A DNA stretch of 5,843 nt from Cyanobacteria bacterium UBA8156. GTDB lineage: Bacteria; Cyanobacteriota; Cyanobacteriia; Pseudanabaenales; Pseudanabaenaceae. A program made the position numbers and the translations under genes. The notes beneath the pieces are model-generated. The model did no database searches, had not been told where the DNA came from, and was given only the letters and a program-made list of their open reading frames with translations. Of this stretch, positions 1-5,345 are shown piece after piece (the stretch's first letter is position 1; the number at the start of each line of letters is the position of its first letter). The stretch lies in NCBI GenBank assembly GCA_003456125.1, contig DMPD01000287.1, positions 1 through 5,843 of the forward strand, given 5' to 3'.

Positions 1-6
1 CCGATC

Positions 7-29
7 AGGGAGAGGGGCTGGGGTGAGGG
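7..29. repeat. G-rich stretch, probable arm of a dispersed palindromic repeat
   Basis: The plus strand here is almost free of C and has the form GGGAGAGGGGCTGGGGTGAG followed by GG. From memory, very similar stretches are frequent intergenic repeats in many bacterial genomes, including filamentous cyanobacteria. There they are usually preceded by a complementary pyrimidine arm of the type CCCTCTCCC, which makes a hairpin. The window starts six bases before this arm, so the mate cannot be seen. If present, the hairpin would lie at the end of the minus-strand transcription unit and could help terminate it. Identity as a repeat is inferred from pattern memory only. Confidence 0.45.
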
Positions 30-132
30 CAACCATCTCGAAGTTCATTAAAATGACTATAGCTTGAAGACCTGTCCGGAAGAAGTTGGCTTTCACGCCT
101 CCCCCAGAACCGGTAGAGAGAGCGCGCAAATC

Positions 133-165
133 CTTACGAGAAACCTACAAGAACCCTACGAGAAC
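133..165. repeat. Three tandem copies of an 11-bp unit
   Basis: On the plus strand the units read CTTACGAGAAA (133-143), CCTACAAGAAC (144-154) and CCTACGAGAAC (155-165). The second and third differ at one base, and the first differs from the third at two. The next 11 bases (166-176, AGTACTAGCAC) still match at 7 of 11, so the array may decay into the tRNA 3' end. It has no coding frame and no self-complementarity. Its function is unknown. It sits 15 bases downstream of the mature tRNA 3' end, so it would be part of the trailer removed during tRNA processing. Confidence 0.65.
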
Positions 166-179
166 AGTACTAGCACATA

Positions 180-252
180 CGAGCATAGAGGGATTCGAAC
201 CCCCGACCCTCAGAACCGGAATCTGATGCTCTATCCACTGAGCTATATGCCC
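180..252 (-). tRNA. trnR: tRNA-Arg (anticodon CCG)
   Basis: The minus strand folds into a complete 73-nt cloverleaf. The acceptor stem is GGGCATA paired with TATGCTC, with one G-U at pair 2-71. The D arm is GCTC/GAGC with loop AGTGGATA. The anticodon stem is TCAGA/TCTGA with loop TTCCGGT, and the T arm is GGGGG/CCCTC with loop TTCGAAT. The anticodon CCG lies at 217-219 and reads the arginine codon CGG. The discriminator base is G (position 180). The CCA end is not encoded, since the next bases are TAT, so it must be added by tRNA nucleotidyltransferase. The 5' end is 15 bases after the stop of the upstream LpxB-like gene, on the same strand. A separate promoter is likely, though read-through from the operon is also possible. 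Confidence 0.97.
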
Positions 253-266
253 TTGTCAGGCTCCTA

Positions 267-296
267 ACTATAACACACTTACCAAGCGATCGACAA
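267..296 (-). promoter_or_regulatory. Putative sigma70-type promoter of the tRNA gene
   Basis: On the minus strand a -35-like TTGTCG (291-296, 4 of 6 to consensus) is followed by an 18-base spacer and a -10-like TATAGT (267-272, 5 of 6). Transcription would begin near 260, about 8 bases before the tRNA 5' end at 252, a usual leader length for a tRNA gene. The -10 box overlaps the TAG stop of the LpxB-like gene, and the sequence around it turns AT-rich inside a GC-rich gene. This is prediction from sequence only. Confidence 0.5.
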
Positions 297-1407
297 TCCT
301 TTGGGTGCCGCCGGGGGTGCCCACGCTTTCGGCTCCCCACTGGGGACACTGGGCGAGGTAATCTCGATCGCCCAGAATGTCCACCAGACGCTGGGCGGCT
401 AGGGCAAGGGTGGCGGGGGTGGCGGGGCCGGTGCCAATGGTTTGCACCGACGGCCCCAATAGGCGCATTTGGGCTTCGGCGAAACGGTAGGTGAATTGGG
501 GCCCTTCCCCCGGAATCTGCAACACGGGTTTGCCCAGACCGACGGCTTGTTCGATCGCCGTGCCGGCCATGCCCACGGCCACGTCGCACTGGGTCAAAAT
601 TTCGGCAAAGGCTTGGCGTGGGCAGTGAATTTCGTACCGTTCCCGGCGCAGGGTTTGGCCATCCCAATCCCAGTCGGGGGCGATCGCCGGCAACTGGGCG
701 TACAACGCCGGCACCGGGGCGGCAAAAAAACTCGTCGGGGGCTGCACCTGGGTGACCATTTGCAGCAACAGGGTGAAATTGCGGGCGGCTTCCGGCAACC
801 GGCTGCCGGGCAAGAGAGCCACCAGGGGGCGATCGCCCGGTTTTTGCAGTGTGGGCCGGTCTACCTGCAACAAATCAAGGATTGGGTACCCCGCAAATTC
901 CGCCGGATAATGCTGTTCCTGCAACAATCGGGCGGTGAAAGCGTCCCGCGTCAAAATCCGCCGGCAACGGCGATGCCGCAGCAGGCTTAATGCCGGAAAG
1001 GGCAATTGCAAACGACCGGTATACCGCGCAGACAACGAGACCAAAAACGAGACAAAAGGCGCACCCGTGAGCAGGGCCCCGGCGATCGCCACGGCATCCC
1101 CGACGGCCACCACCCCATCGACTTTTTGGCAGCGCAGGGCTTGCATTTGTTGCCAGGTCTGGGTCAGCAAACCCGCCCGTAGGTCTTGCCACAATTGGCG
1201 GTTGTCCATATAGATAAACCCACCGGAGGGCATTTTGCGGGTGGCGGTCACCACGGGCACCGCCCATTTCCGATAGGCCTGTCCTTCCCCCACCAATGGG
1301 GCCGCCAGCAGTTGCCAATCGGGTCGGCGATCGCGCAGGGCCGCCAGCACCGTGCTGCCGTTGAGGTCTTCCCCGTGGCCATTGCTGATAAACAAAATGG
1401 TTTTCAT
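268..1407 (-). CDS. LpxB-related glycosyltransferase (lipid-A-disaccharide synthase-related protein)
   Basis: This encodes a 379-residue protein that resembles the cyanobacterial family called 'lipid-A-disaccharide synthase-related'. It is a GT-B-fold glycosyltransferase distantly related to LpxB; the family's donor and acceptor are, to my knowledge, not established. The N-terminal half opens with ISNGHGEDLNG (residues 7-17), the glycine-rich acceptor-side loop of the family, and has VAVGDAVAIAG at 100-110. The C-terminal half starts near LLPGSR (198-203), a motif shared with LpxB. It carries GMAGTAIEQAVGLGKPV (279-295) and IPGEGPQFT (298-306), which fit the nucleotide-sugar binding side. There is no signal peptide or clear membrane span, so it should act at the cytoplasmic face. 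I chose the ATG at 1407 because the family begins at MKTILFISNGHGED. The open frame continues 96 codons further upstream, but only as an out-of-frame reading of the GT4 gene. The start overlaps the GT4 stop in ATGA, with no good Shine-Dalgarno sequence, which suggests translational coupling. It is probably not a true LpxB, but I am sure of the fold and family. Confidence 0.92.
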   Translation of the reverse strand: MKTILFISNGHGEDLNGSTVLAALRDRRPDWQLLAAPLVGEGQAYRKWAVPVVTATRKMPSGGFIYMDNRQLWQDLRAGLLTQTWQQMQALRCQKVDGVVAVGDAVAIAGALLTGAPFVSFLVSLSARYTGRLQLPFPALSLLRHRRCRRILTRDAFTARLLQEQHYPAEFAGYPILDLLQVDRPTLQKPGDRPLVALLPGSRLPEAARNFTLLLQMVTQVQPPTSFFAAPVPALYAQLPAIAPDWDWDGQTLRRERYEIHCPRQAFAEILTQCDVAVGMAGTAIEQAVGLGKPVLQIPGEGPQFTYRFAEAQMRLLGPSVQTIGTGPATPATLALAAQRLVDILGDRDYLAQCPQWGAESVGTPGGTQRIVDRLVSVL

Positions 1408-2507
1408 GGCTTCAGCAAAGCTTGATACACGCCCTCGGTGGTGGCCAGCATTCGTTGGGCCGTGAAGAATTCTTGGTAACGGCGGTAGCCGTTGGCCCCC
1501 ATTTGCTTCACCAACCGCGGATTTTCTAGGCAAAAGCGCAACCGTGCCACCAGCGCCGGCAGGTCTCCTGGGGGTACCAGAAAGCCGGTTTCCCCGTCCA
1601 CCACCTGCTCGCCGGTGCCCCCCACATCGGTGGCAATCACCGCTTTGCCCATGGCCATTGCTTCCAAACACGCCAAGCTGGCGGCTTCTTGCCACGAGGG
1701 CAACACAAACACATCAAAACAATCCATCAGCGCCGCCAGGCGATCGGTATGCCCCACCAACTGGATAGGAACGGACAAATCGACGGCCAGGGCCTGCAAT
1801 TCCGCTTTTTGGGGCCCTTCCCCCGCCACCACCAACCGCAACTGGGGGAACTCGGTGCAGAGCTGGGCACACGCTCGCACCAACCCATCCACCCCTTTTA
1901 TCGGCACCAACCGGGCCGCCGTTCCCACCACAAATTCCACCCCAGCTCCCAAATGGCATTCCTCTCGCCAATGGGCGATCGCCGCCGGATCGGGTTGGGG
2001 GGTGGGCACCCCATTGGCAATCCAGTGCAGACGGGAGCCCGGAAAACCACAGGCAGTCAACCGGTTGTATTCCGCCCCACAGACGGTCACCACCCGGGCC
2101 CCCGTCCACCCAGCCAACCGCGCCGCCAACCAATAGCTCAAGTCTCGATCTACGGTGTGGTAGCCATGAACGGTCAACACCAACGGTACGGCCGGCAAAC
2201 CCCAACGGAGCAAAATCAACAATTCGGCCGCCGCATGAACATGAATCAAGTCGATGGGTTCCTGCCGATGGAGCGATCGCACCTGTTGCCACAAACCGGT
2301 GACCCCGGGCAGGGGTTGCCGATCCCAGCGGGGGAAAGCCCAGTGCCGCACCCCCGGCACCGCCGTTAACTCCGCCAGACCACTCCCCATCGGTGCCAAC
2401 AAAGAGAGGCGGTAGCGATCGCCCAGGCCGACCAGCAATTGCCGAACGTGGGTTTCGGTTCCCCCCCGTTCGGCATAGGGCAAGACATACAGTAGGTGGG
2501 ACTTCAC
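1404..2507 (-). CDS. Glycosyltransferase family 4 protein
   Basis: This is a 367-residue GT-B retaining glycosyltransferase, a usual length for GT4. The N-terminal Rossmann domain starts directly with LLYVLPYAERGGTETHV (5-21), whose GGTE loop is the standard acceptor-side start of GT4 enzymes. LTVHGYHT (111-118) and IANGVPT (163-169) follow at the expected places. The C-terminal domain carries ARLVPIKGVDGLV (198-210), where Arg199 and Lys204 should bind the donor phosphates. It also has the EX7E motif, Glu274 to Glu282 in QEAASLACLEAMAMGKAVI, followed by GGTGEQV (296-302). No signal peptide or membrane span is visible, so it is a cytosolic or peripheral membrane enzyme. The acceptor and sugar cannot be read from the sequence; an envelope glycolipid or polysaccharide is the likely class. 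The start codon is GTG and overlaps the upstream M16 stop in GTGA. The 3' end overlaps the next gene in ATGA. No Shine-Dalgarno sequence precedes the GTG; a GC-rich hairpin sits there instead. Confidence 0.95.
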   Translation of the reverse strand: MKSHLLYVLPYAERGGTETHVRQLLVGLGDRYRLSLLAPMGSGLAELTAVPGVRHWAFPRWDRQPLPGVTGLWQQVRSLHRQEPIDLIHVHAAAELLILLRWGLPAVPLVLTVHGYHTVDRDLSYWLAARLAGWTGARVVTVCGAEYNRLTACGFPGSRLHWIANGVPTPQPDPAAIAHWREECHLGAGVEFVVGTAARLVPIKGVDGLVRACAQLCTEFPQLRLVVAGEGPQKAELQALAVDLSVPIQLVGHTDRLAALMDCFDVFVLPSWQEAASLACLEAMAMGKAVIATDVGGTGEQVVDGETGFLVPPGDLPALVARLRFCLENPRLVKQMGANGYRRYQEFFTAQRMLATTEGVYQALLKP

Positions 2508-5251
2508 GGCGCGGTGGCCGCCACCACCAACAGGCGATCGGGTTGAATCAATTCCTGGGCCACCCGATTCACATCCGCCAGGGTCACGGCTTGGATACGT
2601 TCCGGGAGGCGGTAAAAATGCCCCGGCCCAAATCCGTAAAACGCATCCGCCAAAAACCCTTCGGCAAAATCCTCGGGATCGGCTAAGCCCACCGGAAATT
2701 GATTGAGCAGGGTACGCTTGGCGGCGGTCAATTCCGCGGCGGTAATGCCTCGGCTGGACACTTCCCGCAACAGGGCCACGGTGGCATCGATCGCCCGCTC
2801 CACATCCTTGGGATTGGTTTGCAGGTAAACCCCAAAATGCCCTTGTCCCTTCCCCGCCGTACTAAAGAAACTGTAGATGCCGTAGGTCAACCCTTGGCGA
2901 TCGCGAATTTCCGTGCCCAGACGACTGGAGAGGGTATCGCCCCCCAACACCTGGTTCAGCACCTGGGCCGCCTCAAATCGGGGATCGATCCGGGCGATCG
3001 CCGGGCTGCCCAACAGCACAATGGCTTGGGTTTTACCGGTCAACAGCCGCCGAATTTTCTCCGAGCGGGGACGGTTGGCCAGGTCGGGATAGGTCAACGT
3101 CGGCTTGGGGCCCGTCGCCGACCAATCGGCAAAAATTTCCGTCAATAGGGACTTGACCGCCGCCGGCTCAAAATCCCCCACGATCGCTAGCCGGGTACTG
3201 TCCGGTCGGTAGTATTGCCGATAAAAGTTCACCAAATCCGTCCGGGTGAGGCTCTGCAACGAATCGGGGGTCACCATCACATGGTAGGGGTGCCCGGCAG
3301 GATACATTGCCTCTTGAAACGCCCGCACCGCTACCCGGTTCGGACTGTCCAGCTCGGACTTGAGGTTGACCAAGTCTTGGTTTTGGCTGCGGCGGAACTC
3401 TTCTTCAGGGAAAATGGCTTCCTGGAGCGCCGCCCCTAGCTGCCGCAACACCACGGGCAAATCTTGGGCGAGGGCCGCCCCACCAAAGCCGACGGCATCG
3501 CGACCGGGGCTAAATTGCAAGCTGGCTCCCCGCTCCTCCAACCGCCGGGCAAATTCCAAAGCCGTTTGGGACTGGGTGCCGCTGGTCAGGTTCCGGGCCG
3601 TCAATCGCGCCAACCCCGCTTTGGCCGCCGTATCAAAGCCGGTGCCGGCCTGCACATCTCCGGTAAAGGTCACCGTGGGTGTACTGCGATCGGGCCACAA
3701 CCACACCTGCAAACCGTTTTTCAGGGTAAAGGCTTCCGGCTGCCGCAACGGCGGCAAGGCGCTGGGGGCAAAGGCACTGGCCGGTAGATACCGTTTCACC
3801 TCCTCAGGATCCACCGGCGTGCTGGGGGTGTAACTCTGGTGTTGCACGCTTTGGGCTTCGCCACCCCCGGCCGCCGTCAGTTCGCTGGGTTCAAAATAAC
3901 CCACCACCCGGTTTTCCACCTTGAGGTATTGCTGGGCTACCCGCTGCACATCCGCCACCGTCACCCGCCGCAGGGCCGCTAAGTAGCGATCGCCCAATCG
4001 GTAGTCGCCTCCCACCGCCTGGTTGTAGCCCAGTTGCTGGGCCTGATTGTCAATGCTGCGGTTGTTGAGGATGTACCCCGCCTCAATTTGCTGCCGTACC
4101 CGGGCCAATTCCGCCGCGGTGATGCCCTTGGTTTGCACCGTAGTCAGTTCTTGTTCCAGCAGACTGCTTAATTCCGGCAACGCAACCCCTGGACTGGGGG
4201 TAGCGCTCACGTAATACCAGCCGGTACCGATCGCGTTGTAGGTGTAGCCGCTGGCGCGGGTCGCCTTCCCGGTTTGCACCAAACCCTGATAAAACCGTGA
4301 GTTCTTGCCCCCGCTGAGCACCCCATCCAACACATCCAACGCCGCCACGTCATCCCCGGCGATCGTGGGCAGATTCACATACACCATCTGCAAAAACGGC
4401 ACACTCCCCGGTTCCCGCAACACCACCGGCTGGGCCTGGCCACGACCCGGAGCCGCCGGACTGGGCAATGGTACCAGGGGGGCTTGGGGCCGGGCGATCG
4501 CCCCAAACGTCTTTTTCACCTTGGCCAACAGCGCCTCGGTTTCAAAATTGCCCACCACCACCAGGGTGGCATTGTCTGGGCGATAGAACCGCCGGTAATA
4601 GTCCCGCACCTTGGCGGTAGTGTACTGCTCCACATCTGTCCGAAACCCAATCACCGGCCAACCGTAGGCGTTTTCGGGGTAAGCCGCCTTCATCACGGCC
4701 CGATACAAACGGGTGCCCGGATTGTTGTTGCTGCCATCGAGTTCCGACAACACCACGGTTTTTTCGCTAGCCAAGTCTTCGTCGCGGATCGCCGCATTCA
4801 CCAGGCGATCGGCTTCCAGTTGCAAAAGGGCTTCCACCTTGTCGCTGGCGGCCGTCCCCACATAGGCGGTCATGTCGTAGCTGGTGAAGGCATTGGAGTT
4901 GCTGCCGAGGGCCGCAAACAAGCGTCCGAACTGAATGGGACGGCTCTCGGTGCCCTTAAACAACATGTGCTCCAGTTGGTGGGAAATGCCCGTGATGCCC
5001 GGCATTTCGTTGCGCGACCCCACCCGATACCAAACCTGTACCGCCGTCACCGGTGCCGTTTTCACTTCCTTGGTCAGCACCCGCAAACCGTTCTCCAGAC
5101 GGGTTTCGCGCACATCCCGCACCAAAGAATTGGCGGCAGAGTTTGGGGGGGCACTATCGGTCCACCCCGGCAACGTCGGTAATACCACGATATTTCCTAC
5201 CAAAACAGCAGTGAGCAACGCTGCCGTGAAGCGCATCCAAAATGTCCGCAT
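2504..5251 (-). CDS. Exported two-domain M16 (pitrilysin-type) zinc peptidase
   Basis: With the start at 5251 the product has 915 residues. The N terminus MRTFWMRFTAALLTAVLVGN is a charged start plus hydrophobic core, that is, a Sec signal peptide or membrane anchor, without a lipobox Cys. The first M16 half (about 45-455) has the inverted zinc motif HQLEH at 91-95. The third zinc ligand, Glu170, lies 74 residues later in EKTVVLSELDG, exactly the HXXEH-X74-E spacing of bacterial M16 enzymes. A Pro/Ser/Gly-rich linker (about 456-505) leads to a second half (506-915). There the HXXEH position is replaced by AGLARLTARNL, so it cannot bind zinc, but DRQGLTYGIYSFFS (784-797) keeps the Arg/Tyr substrate motif. 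The halves share FYRPDNATLVVVGNFE versus YYRPDSTRLAIVGDFE and an identical GITAAEL. It should degrade or process peptides outside the cytoplasm. The frame remains open to an ATG at 5320 (938 residues). I prefer 5251 because it starts the signal peptide, AGGGG lies 3 bases upstream, and the extra 23 codons are hydrophilic and rich in rare codons (AGG, ACA, TCA). The stop overlaps the GT4 start. Confidence 0.94.
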   Translation of the reverse strand: MRTFWMRFTAALLTAVLVGNIVVLPTLPGWTDSAPPNSAANSLVRDVRETRLENGLRVLTKEVKTAPVTAVQVWYRVGSRNEMPGITGISHQLEHMLFKGTESRPIQFGRLFAALGSNSNAFTSYDMTAYVGTAASDKVEALLQLEADRLVNAAIRDEDLASEKTVVLSELDGSNNNPGTRLYRAVMKAAYPENAYGWPVIGFRTDVEQYTTAKVRDYYRRFYRPDNATLVVVGNFETEALLAKVKKTFGAIARPQAPLVPLPSPAAPGRGQAQPVVLREPGSVPFLQMVYVNLPTIAGDDVAALDVLDGVLSGGKNSRFYQGLVQTGKATRASGYTYNAIGTGWYYVSATPSPGVALPELSSLLEQELTTVQTKGITAAELARVRQQIEAGYILNNRSIDNQAQQLGYNQAVGGDYRLGDRYLAALRRVTVADVQRVAQQYLKVENRVVGYFEPSELTAAGGGEAQSVQHQSYTPSTPVDPEEVKRYLPASAFAPSALPPLRQPEAFTLKNGLQVWLWPDRSTPTVTFTGDVQAGTGFDTAAKAGLARLTARNLTSGTQSQTALEFARRLEERGASLQFSPGRDAVGFGGAALAQDLPVVLRQLGAALQEAIFPEEEFRRSQNQDLVNLKSELDSPNRVAVRAFQEAMYPAGHPYHVMVTPDSLQSLTRTDLVNFYRQYYRPDSTRLAIVGDFEPAAVKSLLTEIFADWSATGPKPTLTYPDLANRPRSEKIRRLLTGKTQAIVLLGSPAIARIDPRFEAAQVLNQVLGGDTLSSRLGTEIRDRQGLTYGIYSFFSTAGKGQGHFGVYLQTNPKDVERAIDATVALLREVSSRGITAAELTAAKRTLLNQFPVGLADPEDFAEGFLADAFYGFGPGHFYRLPERIQAVTLADVNRVAQELIQPDRLLVVAATAP
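2511..2527 (-). promoter_or_regulatory. Possible hairpin in front of the GTG start of the GT4 gene
   Basis: In the minus-strand RNA, GUGGUGG (2527-2521) can pair with CCACCGC (2517-2511) around the loop CGG. This gives six GC/AU pairs and one G-U pair. The hairpin ends 3 bases before the GTG start and occupies the place where a ribosome binding site would be. It lies in the last codons of the M16 gene, so a translating ribosome would open it. This would make GT4 translation depend on M16 translation. In DNA this GC-rich, such a hairpin could arise by chance. Confidence 0.3.
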
Positions 5252-5345
5252 AGGCCCCTGCGTTGATGTTTTCCTATTGTGCCCCATGCCCCAAGGTACC
5301 CCGATCTTGGACTGGGACATTTGACCGCCGCTGGGAATTTTGGGA
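5252..5345 (-). other. Leader between ribH and the M16 gene
   Basis: This gap of 94 bases separates the ribH TGA from the preferred M16 ATG. It is the only sizeable gap between protein genes in the window. It is the likeliest place for an M16-operon promoter, but I find no convincing -35/-10 pair; CACAAT near 5276-5281 has no partner at a proper distance. A 5-bp inverted repeat, CCAAG (5291-5295) with CTTGG (5306-5310), is present without a T-tract, so it is not a good terminator. If translation really starts at the ATG at 5320, only 25 bases remain between the two genes. Both read-through from ribH and a separate promoter are possible. Confidence 0.5.

Larger units (their letters stand above)
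1..179. other. Non-coding region downstream of the tRNA
   Basis: This stretch follows the 3' end of the minus-strand tRNA and runs to the left edge. It is visibly less GC-rich than the genes, and I find no credible coding region in it. A plus-strand reading frame starting near position 64 runs through the antisense of the tRNA and is spurious. The stretch contains a G-rich repeat-like sequence at 7-29, a small AT-rich inverted repeat (TCATT-AA-AATGA, about 46-57), a near-copy of part of the tRNA anticodon arm at 101-113, and an 11-bp degenerate tandem repeat at 133-165. I see no clear intrinsic terminator (GC hairpin plus T-tract) for the minus-strand transcripts inside it. Confidence 0.7.

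Noticed and set aside
91..100. Short hairpin-like GGC/GCC in the tRNA trailer as a terminator
   Set aside because: Only three base pairs and no T-run follow on the minus strand.
180..252. Genomic-island attachment at the tRNA
   Set aside because: There is no integrase, no direct repeat of the tRNA 3' end and no change to foreign-looking genes in the window. Only a 13-bp near-copy of the anticodon arm is present, which is reported separately as weak.
64..267. Plus-strand open frame of 67 codons
   Set aside because: Its second half (RGIRTPDPQNRNLMLYPLSY) is the antisense translation of the tRNA, a well-known false protein. The first half shows no coding features.
170..667. Minus-strand open frame of 165 codons ending in SSVDRASDSGSEGRGFESLYA
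   Set aside because: The end is the sense translation of the tRNA and the rest is an out-of-frame reading of the LpxB-like gene.
469..990. Plus-strand open frame of 173 codons opposite the LpxB-like gene
   Set aside because: It is a shadow of the true minus-strand gene and has no recognisable domain. The same applies to the plus-strand frames at 1492-2136 and 1689-2369 opposite GT4.
1408..1695. N-terminal extension of the LpxB-like protein by 96 residues
   Set aside because: It lies wholly within the GT4 gene in another frame, is low-complexity Gly/Arg-rich, and precedes the conserved family start MKTILFISNGHGED.
1714..2292. Minus-strand open frame of 192 codons inside GT4
   Set aside because: It is in another frame of the GT4 gene, which has all GT4 motifs. 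The product is Gly/Arg-rich without structure.
4484..5182. Plus-strand open frame of 232 codons opposite the M16 gene
   Set aside because: The antisense strand of GC-rich codons often lacks stops. The product is His/Gly/Arg-rich with no motif, while the minus strand has complete catalytic motifs over the same bases.
5291..5310. Inverted repeat CCAAG...CTTGG as a terminator of ribH
   Set aside because: The stem is only 5 bp with a 10-base loop and no T-tract in either direction, so it is too weak to call.
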